64,000 nucleotides of DNA. Origin: Phaeosaccion multiseriatum (Eukaryota; Ochrophyta, other classes). The stretch is from NCBI GenBank assembly GCA_965112735.1, contig OZ218952.1, positions 620,001 to 684,000 on the forward strand. The letters run 5' to 3'. Positions 39,300-49,400 of the stretch are shown here, piece by piece; the stretch's first letter is position 1; every line of letters starts with the position of its first letter. The notes below the pieces were generated by a model, which was not told the DNA's origin, made no database searches, and saw nothing but the letters and a program-made list of their open reading frames with translations. The position numbers were made by a program, and so were the translations under genes.

Positions 39300-40475
39300 C
39301 CGCCCTCCGCCCTCAGTCGCCTTCGTCTTCTCGGCTGCGCGTGCTGCTCTCCTCTGCCCTCATCCGCGCCATGCCTTGCAGGTGGGTGGCCTGCTTCCTC
39401 GACTCGCAGAACTCTCTCTCCTTGTCCAAAAGCCAGCTGCGTTCGGGCGGGGGCAAAAGGTCCGCCATCTTCTCGACGAGGGTCTCTCGCCGCACAGGCT
39501 GAGTGGAGAAGTTGTTGCTGCCCGCCTGCCTACACTCGACCCCTGACGTGCTACCGAGCGATTCTCGGAGGCATGTTACCGGGCCCTCCGGACCCGGTAG
39601 CACGCTACTGGCGACTGGCCGGTAGCAGGTTGCACGCCAGCTGACGCCGGCTGTAGCAGGTAGCAGCTAGCTCACGCCGGCGGCGGTGGGGGGGCTGATG
39701 GTTGGCCGGCCGGCCGGTCGGCCGGTAGCAAGTCAAGGCCGGCTGAGCCGGCGGTAGCACGTAGCAGGCCGGCTGGCACCGACGGTAGCGTGTAGCAGGT
39801 CAGGGGTCGACTGCACTCCCGCAGGGCCTCCGCCGAGCAATCCGCAGTGAGGAAGATGATGGGCGTGTCTTTGCAAGGGCCGTCACCAGCTCTCAGCTCT
39901 CGAGCGGCGTCGATGCCGTCCATCACCGGCATGACCATGTCCAGCAGGATCAAAGAGAAGCGCTGCTGGCCGCAAGACTCCAACGCTTTAACGCCGGTGT
40001 CTGCACTCTCCACCAGCACACCCAGCGAGCCCAGTAGCTTAATCAGCACCATGCGATTGACCTTGTTATCATCCACCACCAGCACGCTGGCTGGGAACAC
40101 GAGGAGCTTCCCCACTGCTGCCCCCCAGTCCACCATGAGGCTCCAGTGGGAAGCAGCTCCTCCTCCTTCTCGGTCCTTCCATCGCTCGGAGCGAGTCGCG
40201 CTCGTCCCCGAACCGTCGAAGGTGTGTGTCCTCGGTACTGGCTTGGATGAGTGCCTCTCCTTCCACTCGTACACCGTCATCTCTCGTGCACACCCGTCGA
40301 TGGGCCACCGTGGTGGTAGCCTTGCGAAGCTTGCCTTCCACGTTGAAGGTGCAGTCAGTGAAACTCCGACCCCTTCTTGCCCAACACCGACGACCAGTCC
40401 TTCCCCCCCCCCCCCCCCTTCGTTGGTAGTTGCACTGCTGTCAGCCATGCACCTGGACAAAGGGCTCAGCAGGTG
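39300..40475 (-). pseudogene. Broken duplicate of the hybrid kinase C-terminal half
   Basis: This segment closely matches 34540-35410 of the intact kinase gene. The receiver signature (VLVVDDNKVNRM, LILLDMVMPVMDG) and the distal tail (RSWLLDKEREFCESRKQATH) are both present. It lacks the H-box, N-box, CHASE domain and membrane segments. The receiver is split by the 275-bp TIR element at 39536-39810. A C-rich slippage tract near 40399-40415 and small indels disrupt the part nearer the kinase core. I therefore call it a pseudogene. A truncated receiver-only transcript cannot be excluded, because the receiver fragment itself stays open. Confidence 0.85.
39536..39810. mobile_element. TIR element A, copy 1 (275 bp), inside the kinase pseudogene
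   Basis: Both ends carry TCGACCCCTGAC in inverted orientation, extending to 19 bases with one mismatch. Flanks are CTACAC (39530-39535) and CTGCAC (39811-39816), a 6-bp target duplication with one change. The intact kinase gene reads continuously through the same site (CTACACTCTCGC near 34757), which is an empty site in a paralogue. The interior is built of degenerate GGTAGC/GTAGCA and CCGGCTGGC words. It has no coding capacity. Confidence 0.88.
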
Positions 40476-41214
40476 TTCCGTCTCCTCTGTCATCCCTCCT
40501 CCCCGCCCTCGAGTTATTGCGGCAAATCTTCTACTTGAACTTTAACTTTGCCTTAAAGGGGGATCGGGGGGGCGAGGTAGTTGGTTCTGTAACGGCAATT
40601 CCCAATTGGCAACGACTAGATTTGAGCCCTCCCTCACCCTCTTTTTTTTTTTTTTTTTTTTTTTTTCCTTCCTTTTCTCCTGAACAATGAGCTACGAACA
40701 ATGGAGCAACAGCAGCAAAATGCAACGCAGCAGCAGCAGGCGCAGCAGCAGCAGTAGTAGTAGTAGCGAAAGTTCGACGAGCAGCAGGGGGGTAGACTCG
40801 GCGATTGCAACGCCGCAAGCCTCGAAATGAGGGTTGGAGTCCGGGGGTGGAAGCGACAGCGAGAACAGCGGAGAAATGGAATCAGAAATGGGAGGGGACA
40901 GCGTGGCCGCAGCCGGGATCGAGAGGGCAGGTTAGAAGAGCCGATCAGTCGCCGCGGCCGTAGCATGAGCGAGGCCGGTGTAGAGAGACTGAACGCTGCT
41001 TACGAGCGCAAGGCATCTGATTCACCACATAGCGGGCGCAGGAGCAGGAGCAGGAGCAGCAGCAGCAGCAGGGGCAGGGGCAGGGGCAGGAGGAGGAGCT
41101 GGAGCGGCAGCAGGAGCAGCAGGAGGAGGAGCAAAGGCAGGAGCAGCCAGGGGCAAGGGCAGGGCTAGGAGCGGGGGAAGAAGAGTGGGAAGGTGGAGAC
41201 TCCAGAGCAACAGC
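40476..41214. other. Low-complexity intergenic with T25 run
   Basis: A run of 25 T lies at 40642-40666, followed by CAG- and GGAGCA-rich sequence (about 40700-41160). The open frames here are poly-Gln, or Arg/Ser-rich and SR-protein-like (40827-41168 on +). I do not call a gene, although an upstream exon of the next feature could hide here. Confidence 0.4.
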
Positions 41215-42031
41215 ATGAGCATTACAATTTCCGTCGCCGTCAAGAATAACACGAAGAGGGGGGAGGAGGGAGAGGCGAGACAACGTGAGATGGAACCTGA
41301 CGGCGAAGTGAAGGGGAGCTACTGGCAAATTTGGTGGTGGAGAGTAAGGTGGGTGGTGCTGGTGATCTAATGCGGGCCTCTGCCAAGGACAGCTCGGAAC
41401 TTAAATGCTCCCAGTTCTCAATTCTCTCTACTGCTGCCGGAGTCACAGAGAGCACTCTCCGCTTCGGAGTTCGGTACATTCAAGGGGTGGAAGAGTGCAG
41501 TGCTGGGGCAGGTCTTCTTGCCAGGCTGCGCGGCCAAGTACCATACCCGTCTCAGCGTGGAAGACAGCAGCGTCGGGGGAGGAGGCAATGATCAGACCAA
41601 GGTCATTGATAGCTCGTCGTTCGACCTCATGGTACGTCTTGTCCGTGCGTCTATCATAGAGTCCTATCTGTCCTTCGCTGATGTGGCCCTAGCGATTCCT
41701 GCACTATTGACGGCAGAAACAAGTGCTGACTTGGCTGTCCCTGTCCGCCCTGCTGCTGCGCTCTTCCTTGTAGATGAATACCTTTTACTCGATGAACAGG
41801 CCCGGCAGGAACGCAATTGCAATGCTGCGCTGGCACCTCGAGATTGTGCCTAGACCCCCTCCGATAGGAAATCGAACAAGTCTGCGCAGCACAGGCCAAA
41901 TCGTCGTCAACGCCGACATCTTGGCTCTCGCCCATAGCAGCGTGGTGGGGCAGCAACTCGTAGAGGGAGGGAGAGCACAAAGTGCCTCTGACGGGGAAGA
42001 CGACGAGGAAGAAGGCGAGGGAAAAGAGTGA
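41215..42031 (+). CDS. Tentative three-exon gene, hypothetical protein
   Basis: Proposed exons: 41215-41343, 41449-41631 and 41774-42031. All junctions are phase 0, with donors GTAAGG and GTACGT and acceptors CAG and TAG, giving 189 aa. The middle is varied and not low complexity: SEFGTFKGWKSAVLGQVFLP, then a Gly-rich loop. Exon 3 begins MNTFYSMNRPGRNAIAMLRW and continues LEIVPRPPPIGN and GQIVVNADILALAHSSVVGQ. The protein ends in an acidic tail. I do not recognise a family. The support is that three short open stretches join with no frame conflict. Against it, there is no homology evidence and the surroundings are repeat-rich. Confidence 0.35.
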
Positions 42032-42954
42032 CACTGAGTCGTCAAGCGAGGGCACCGCTGGTGCCAAGCAGCTGCAGCCCAGAGTCGCTAAAGGGCAAGC
42101 AGCGTTTTCGTGATCTTCGCGACAAAGCGCTGATGGAGTGGAGGAAGCGCCATCCTTCACGAACGTCTAAATTTCGACCATGCGGGGAAGAAGGAACGCG
42201 GCAGAAGGGCTGTCGGTGGAGGTTGGGTTCAGTTGCAACGTGTGCGATTTCATTGGCCGGTCGCAGTGCCAAAACGCCAACCACATGATTACACCCGCTC
42301 TTCGCAGTACAAGGGGACGGACAAGGTGGACAAGGGGAAGCGGGAAGCCCCAAGGGCCACACCATCCATTGCCGACTTCTTCCTTTCGGCCGCAGCGCGG
42401 GCACCACTGAACTGAGTGGCGGAGGAGGGCAAGGGCGAAGATGAGTGGCCGCGCTCGTGCAGCGCAAGGAGTCTGCGCGATGCAGGGGACAGCCACAACC
42501 GACTTCAACAGCAGGAGGGGGGCGGGAACGGTGGCGCAGAGCGAGAGGGCGCGGCGGGGCTTGGAGGGGGGGAGACGGAGAGGAAGAAGGGTACCGAGCA
42601 GAAGAAGAAGGAAGGGTACAGCGGCGAGGAGCTGATGGGGGCGTGAGAGGGGCAGGGGGAGAAGGAGGGAGAGAAGCAGAGCGTGAAAGAGGGGGGTGAG
42701 GGGGCGAAGAAGTAGACTGAGAGGACCGTGGAGATGTTGGGCACGTTGCTTAATGTTAGTTACGTAATGGCGCTGACGTCGCTGAATATGCAGACGAGCG
42801 AGACCAACAAAATGCACGCAGGGGGCGGTATGTTCGTCTCGTCTTCTCTACTGGACAACTCCACCTTGCCTGCAATGCAGAGGACCAACCGCCAGGGGAG
42901 GGGGGGTAGCGGTGCATTCGGGATAGCGACAACAAAGCCAACTACTACGAATAA
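42032..42954. other. Intergenic, no supported gene
   Basis: Overlapping frames around 42180-42415 include SCNVCDFIGRSQCQNANH in one frame and ATPSIADFFLSAAA in another. Neither is convincing alone. The 42416-42720 part is Glu/Gly/Lys-rich low complexity. Confidence 0.35.
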
Positions 42955-43205
42955 AATTAGCGGTTGAGTGGCACTTTTGACGCTCTGTGATTTGAAGTTG
43001 ACGCCAGTTGACTCTGGCTTGACCACGATGGACTGCATTGGAACCCCCATTTGGCCCCCTCTGACCCATTGCTGGACCCACAGTGGGTCAAGGGGGGGTG
43101 TAGACGTGGTCAGACGTGTTCCAGAGGAAAAGTCAAATAGCGTCAAATATAATTTTAAGAATTAGATTTGTTTCTCTTTGCAAAAGTGCCACTCAACCGC
43201 TAATT
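42955..43205. mobile_element. TIR element C (MITE-like), 251 bp
   Basis: Perfect 24-bp inverted repeats lie at 42955-42978 and 43182-43205; the core word is GCGGTTGAGTGGCACTTTT. TA flanks the GCGG core on both sides, which would suit a Tc1/mariner-type TA target duplication, but TA is also part of the palindrome. The interior holds imperfect subterminal repeats (TTTGACGC / GCGTCAAA) and a hairpin around GACCCACAGTGGGTC (about 43074-43088). It has no coding capacity. Confidence 0.8.
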
Positions 43206-43403
43206 GATCATCACTAATTGTAAAAGCTAACTAATGTACACAATTCAAAAATAAATATACAACACCCTAAGGAAATCGCACACACACACACACGCACACG
43301 CGGAAACTCACACAGTCGGCCTCTCGCTCCCGCGCCTTAACCCCTTGCGCTGTACTTGTTTACCCCTTGCGCTGAATCTGTTAAACCTCCCCGCATCGTG
43401 CAG

Positions 43404-46400
43404 TTAGATACTCTTGGGCCCCTTCTTGGCTCTGTTGATGGTCTTGATGATGCCCCTTGCCCCCTTGCGCTTCTTGTCCACGCGGGCCTCAAAGGTCCTT
43501 CGATGCTGTTTGCACTCGGCTCCACTCGACACGTCCACCAGCGCCGCCACGTACTCCGCCTTGAGCTCGGTCCCGGCAAGGGCTCTGTGAGTTGCCCGGC
43601 TTGCCTGGCACATCCACTCCAGCTCGTACTCGCTGCGTCGGTAGTGATCGGGCGACTGGTTCGTCGGGTCGACAGGCACCCAGTCCACTTCCTCGTGCAT
43701 GTGCTCGAATGCAAAGGCACTCAAGGCACTGAGCGTGCTGAAGAGCGTCTCCTCCGTGGGGCAGGCCTTCTCGGTGGTGTGGGCGCGTGCGTGCGCGCTT
43801 CCGCTCTCCCCCTCCTGCGTCCTGTAGCAGGCCAGCACTTTGCTCAAAAAGAGCGCGGGACAGGTGCTTTGCCGAGTGCCCATAAAGGTCGCAAAAGGCT
43901 GACCATGCTCGGCCTCCAGGTGCTCACGCAACCCCGAGAAGGCCGCCTTGGGCAGCAGACGGACAGGGAAGACTGCAAAGTCAACCTCCTGCGGCGAGCC
44001 CAGAGATGCAGTCATACCCGCTTGCCAGCACGCCTTCTGCTTCGCCTCAAGCCCCTGACGGGTGAAGGAGCGGTAGGGTATCATGGGCTTCTCAAAGCGG
44101 AAGAGGTTGCTGTACACCACATCCTCCACGAGCACCACGTCAGGCTCCATGATCAGAACGTAGGCACTCTCCTCCGAAGTGTGCAGGTCCGCTCGCGCGA
44201 GCATGTACTCCCTCTGGACGGAGGCGTCGCTGCTCACCGTCTCCGCGTCCTCGTCGACCACCAGCCGCACGGGGAAGGGCGCGAGGGGGAGGGACTTGTC
44301 CAGCAAGTCCTGCACGCGATCACCATCGGCCGCCTGGACCAGCACGACCAGCTCCCTCGCGAAGGGCATGTGCACAAAGAGAGACTCCATGCCCGTCTCC
44401 AGCAAGGTCAGGTCCTCGTCGGAGCGGAGCTGAATGACCACACTAATGGCGAAGGCCGGGGCGGTAACGTCGGGCATATTCACGCCCCAATCGTCGCAGA
44501 ACTCCACGTCAGTCTTCCAGGGCACGTCGCCGTCAATCGCCTCATCTTCCAGCTTCAGCAGCCACCCGTTCTCGCAGTGGCGCTGTCCCAGAGCCACCTT
44601 GGCTAGCTCGGGGGCGATGGCGTGCGTCCTGGCGAGCTGCAAGTCTGCACGGCATGTGAAGGGGGGTCGATTCGGTGGAATGTCGCCCACAAGCACGTTG
44701 GCTACCATGACATTGTCTTGCATCCACACCTCCGGGTTCACGAAGCGGATCTCCCCTCGGTCCATGGTGAAGGAGGAGGAGGAGGAGGCGGCGGTGGCAT
44801 CCGTCGTGCTTCCGAGGAAGGAGTGCTCGGTGATGGAGGGGCGCGAGAAGGCGAACTGCGCGAGCAGCTGCACAGTGACAATCTCGTAGTCGAAGAGCAG
44901 GGCCTTGAGGTCGTCGCCAATGCCGTCCAGAAGGTCCTTGTCAATGGGGGTGAAGCTCTCCTCCGTCTGCAGCCTCCGTGCCATCAGGACTTCGTTGGAC
45001 CCCGCCTTGAGGATGAGCTGGCGCACTGGGTGGTTGAGGGAGGCCGGCAGCATAATCTCCATGCCATCTCCACCAAACACCTGCCCCGAGAAGCCCAGGA
45101 GCTCTTGGGTCACGAGCATGGTTCCTTCGAGACCGTCCTCGTCGCCCGCATCACTTCCTCTCTTGTAGGAGGCAAAGTCCAACAGCAAGTTGCCCTCCAC
45201 ATCATAGAAGTCCTTGCGCAGTGGAGGACGCACCAGCACGGTACCCGTGGTGAGGTAATAGATGAGGTCCGTTGTCTCGTCGGTGGCAGCTCCTTCTGCT
45301 TCTCCTCCTGCGCAGTACTCGTCGGCCCACAGAGCGGACAGGTCGGGGAGAGAGCTGTTGTGTACCTCCACAAAGCCTCCAAACTCCGTCCCCAGCGTGC
45401 GGTTATAGAGGAAGAAGTGGTGCGGGTGCACGGCCACCACCATCTTTTCCACGCTGGGCCAGTGGCGTACGACCGACTTGACGGACTCCCTCACCTCCTC
45501 AAAGAACGCTCCGTAGCCCGCCATGAAGATACACGTTCCCTTCCCGGAAAGGTCGTCGTCCAGCGTCGTGGTTTTCACAGACTGCTCCGGGTCAGGACTC
45601 GCATTGGTACTACCCGTAACCGTCAACTGCTGACTGGAGGAAGCGTTGATCTTGTTGGTCGCCGCTATGGCAGCCTTGGCAGCGAGGCGGCGCTTTCGCT
45701 CCTTCACCGCGGGGATGGTGGCGTACGCGGCTCGACGGTACACGTCCCCAGTGATCGGGGCCGGGGTGGGGGCTAACGTGTCGTCGTCACAAATGACCGC
45801 TCCACCCCTGTACTTGCCCTTGTACTTTTCCTCGTCGGCCTTGGCTTCTTCTTCGGACGCGTAGCACTTGCGGCAGATGCCTCCGTCGTCGGAATCTGAA
45901 GGGGGGACATGATGGACGGCGTCGGGGGGGAGGGGGGGGGGGGGTTGGGGTGTGGAGTGGAGAAAGAAAAGGTTTAGTTTCAGCGCGAGCTAAGCCCCCC
46001 CCCCCCGTCTGTGCGCTTGCTGCGCACACACTTCACAACTCGCCCATTGCCTAGTCATTGAGTCATGGTCACACCAAGCGCGAATATATGCAAACTTGCA
46101 AGCGAGGGGGCGAGGAAGGCCTTGGATTGATTCCTTTACTTCTCTTACCTGGTTTCGGAGGTGTGACGGGGTGTGGCGGAGGTGTAACGGGGGGTGGCGA
46201 GAAGTCGCAGTCGAGGAAGTTGTCGTATCCACAGTAGCGGCAGCCGGAGTTGTAGATGCAGCCCAGGCCTCCCTTCACCAAGCAGGTATCGTCGTGGACG
46301 CACGTGATGTCTTCGTACACCCACTCGTAGTCGTCGTCGGAAGCGTCGTTCTTTGTACCCGTCAACTCCCTCCGGCTGGCACCCGACTTCTTAATCTTGT

Positions 46401-49400
46401 ACTTCCTCTTCTGTCCACATGAGGCGATGGCTTCGCACTCGGCGTCAGACGTGGGGGGGGCATCTGAATGATTGAGAGCGGAAGCAAAGAGGAGCACAAG
46501 TTCACAAATAAGAGGGGGGGGGGGACGAAAGAAAGGAGCCGTTGCGGAGTCGCGAAAAGAAGCAACAACGAAAAAGCGCGCTGGCTGAGAGGGAGGAACA
46601 AAAGGCAAGGTACTGCATCACACAGCTGCAAGTCACCGCACCTGGCTCTTGCGTCGCGGGCCTTGGAGTGGGCCTTGGAGCACGAGTCGGAGTCGGAGTC
46701 GGAGTCGGGGTCGGAGTCGGAGTCGGAGAAGGAGGATGAGTAGGCCTTGGAGGATGAGTAGGCCTTGGAGCCGGAGCCGGCTTGGTAGTCGGACCGGGCT
46801 CGTTGAAGTCTTCACAGTCGAGGAAGTTGTCGTAACCGCAGTAGCGGCAGTTGGTGTCGTAAATACAGCCCAGGCCTCCCTTCACCGAGCAGGTATCGTC
46901 GTGGACGCACTTGATGTCTTCGTACACCCACTCGTAGTCGTCGTCGGAAGCGTCTTCCCTTGTGCCCGGCAGCTTCCTCCCACCCGTCGTCTCCTTCTTC
47001 TTCTTGTACTTCCTCTTCTGTCCACACGAGGCGACGCCCTCGCACTCGGAGTTAGACGTGGTGGGGGTGGGGGCATCTGAGCGATTGAGAGAGAGGGACA
47101 GAGAGAGGGGACAGAGGAAGGAGCGTAGCAATGGTTGAGTGGCAGAGAGAACGCGGGGGGGGGGGGAGGCAGGGGCGGCACGGGAGAAGCAAATGAGCCG
47201 TTGAGAAATAGAACAAAATGAGAAGAGGAAGAAGAGGAGTGCCACAAAGGCAAGGATTGACACAGCTGCAAGTCACCGCACCTGGCTCTTGCGTCGCGGG
47301 CCTCGGAGTGGACCTTGGAGCACGAGTCGGAGTCGGAGTCGGAGTCGGAGAAGGAGGAGGAGTAGGCCTTGGAGGATGAGTAGGCCTTGGAGCCGGAGCC
47401 GGCTTGGTAGTCGGACCGGGCTCGTTGAAGTCTTCACAGTCGAGGAAGTTGTCGTACCCGCAGTAGCGGCAGTTGGTGTCGTAAATACAGCCCAGGCCTC
47501 CCTTCACCGAGCAGGTATCGTCGTGGACGCACTTGATGTCTTCGTACACCCACTCGTAGTCGTCGTCGGAAGCGTCTTCCCTTGTGCCCGGCAGCTTCCT
47601 CCCACCCGTCGTCTCCTTCTTCTTCTTGTACTTTCTCGTCTTTCCACACGAGGCGACGCCCTCGCACTCGGAGTTAGACGTGGTGGGGGTGGGGGCATCT
47701 GAGCGATTGAGAGAGAGGGACAGAGAGAAGGGACAGAGGAAGGAGCGTAACAATGGTTGAGTGGCAGAGAGAGAACGCGGGGGGGGGGGGAGGCAGGGGC
47801 GGCACGGGAGAAGCAAATGAGCCGTTGAGAAAAAGAACAAAAAGAGAAGAGGAAGAAGAGGAGGGGACAAAGGCAAGGCTTCAAAAGAGCTGCAAGTCAC
47901 CGCACCTGGCTCTTGCGTGGCCCTCGGCGTGGGCGTTGGAGAAGTCTTGGGCCGGGGGCCAAGCATGACGTTACAATCAAGAAACTGGTCGTAACCGCAG
48001 TATCTGCAGTCCGAGCTGCTCTCGACGCAGCCCTCTTGCTCACTGGTCGCGCAAGAAGGGTCTCGAGTGCAGGGCTGCTGCGTGGTGCAGGCCCCAGTCC
48101 CCAAGCAGGATGAGTCCGCTCCGTCTTTCCGCGAAGGGGCGCGAGGCAAGGTTGGGAGAAGCTCATCGCAGTCCGCAAACGGTCCGAATGCGCAGTAGCG
48201 ACACTCCGAATCCTTTGAAATGCAGCCGAGCCCCTGCTGAGGCAGCAGGCAAGTCGGGTCGACTGTGCAAAAGTTCCTGCCATTGCCGCACGACTCGAAA
48301 CCGTCGCATGCGGGCGCCTCCCCATCCAGTCTGTCCTCGCTACTTCCGCTGCTCCTACTGGCGCTAGCAGGGAGACGTCTCCTGCTCTCGCCCAGCTCGC
48401 CGAAGCCTTGACTGAAGCAGCCCAGAGGCACGAGACCGCTTCCGTCGGCAACGCAGGCAGGGTCGCAGAAGCTCTTGGCGTTCCCATGGCAATCGCTCGC
48501 TTCGCACTGGGCCTTGCGCGTAGAGGTGAGAATCCGTCGTTGGTAGAGAGAGGAAGACGGTGGTGAAGCCTGCAGGCTAGGGGAGGAGGATTGGGGTATG
48601 TCCTTCGCACCCTGCTGCTGCTGCTGCTCCAGTTGGTCGTCGCAGGACACCGGCAGGGGCGGCTCCAACGTGTCACAGAGGATGGGAATGACGCGGGGAG
48701 AGTGGTACTGCATGAGCTGCTGCACCTCCTCAACATCTTGGAAACAAGGCCGGCACGTGTCTCCGTGCTCCCTAAAGCCACAGGACAAGGCACCACTGCT
48801 GCTGCCGCCGCCGCCGTGACAACGCGCATCACAGACTGAGCTCTCCTCCATAAGACAGCGCGAGTCGCAATCGTCCGGGGAAGGCGGCATCTTGGTGTCA
48901 CACATGATGACGTGGGGGTTCATGACGCACGAGTCCGGAGGGTTGTCGGTGTGTGTCAGCGTGGCGGCTCGCTCGGCTTCCCGCGCGAGAGTCAAGTCGG
49001 TGTAGCACGCTCTGCAGAGCCCGACGCCGTCCGAGGAGGCGGTGGAGGCGCAGGAAAAGCCGTTCCAGCGCTGCCCAGGGCCAGCTGCGCAGGTGGCGTC
49101 GAAGACGTAGGACATGCCGGCTGCTGAGCTGGTGCTGGCGAGCCTGACGCAGTGGGCGTCTTGTTGGGGAAGACCCTCCTGTCGGGCGTTAACGATTTCG
49201 ACGCCAGTGGTCAGGAAACGAGCGTGCTTCTGGGCCCCGCCGCTCTTCGTGGAGGCGTGTACGATGTGCGTGCCACTCTGGGGCAGCAGCAGCAGCAGCA
49301 GGAGCAGCAGAGTAGGGAGAGCAGAACAAAAAAAAAGCAAAAAAAAAGCAAGGCATAGCAGCAGAGCAGAGAAGAGGGGGGGGGGGAGGAGGGGTTAGGG

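Noticed and set aside
39847-40545. 232-aa plus-strand frame over the kinase duplicate
   Set aside because: Antisense of the receiver pseudogene; the intact kinase shows the same antisense frame.
42180-42415. Zinc-finger or transposase fragment (SCNVCDFIG...) or PIP-box tail (PSIADFF)
   Set aside because: The two suggestive phrases are in different frames, and neither extends into a supported exon.
43404-45743. Single-exon 779-aa glycosyltransferase-like gene
   Set aside because: The frame continues upstream without stop to a CAG acceptor at 45895 and joins the cysteine-module exons in phase, so it is the last exon of a larger gene.
47052-49340. 762-aa Cys-rich gene read as one exon
   Set aside because: It reads through two introns with GT donors and CAG acceptors; spliced exons 3 and 4 remove the hydrophobic, Leu/Ser-rich intron translations.
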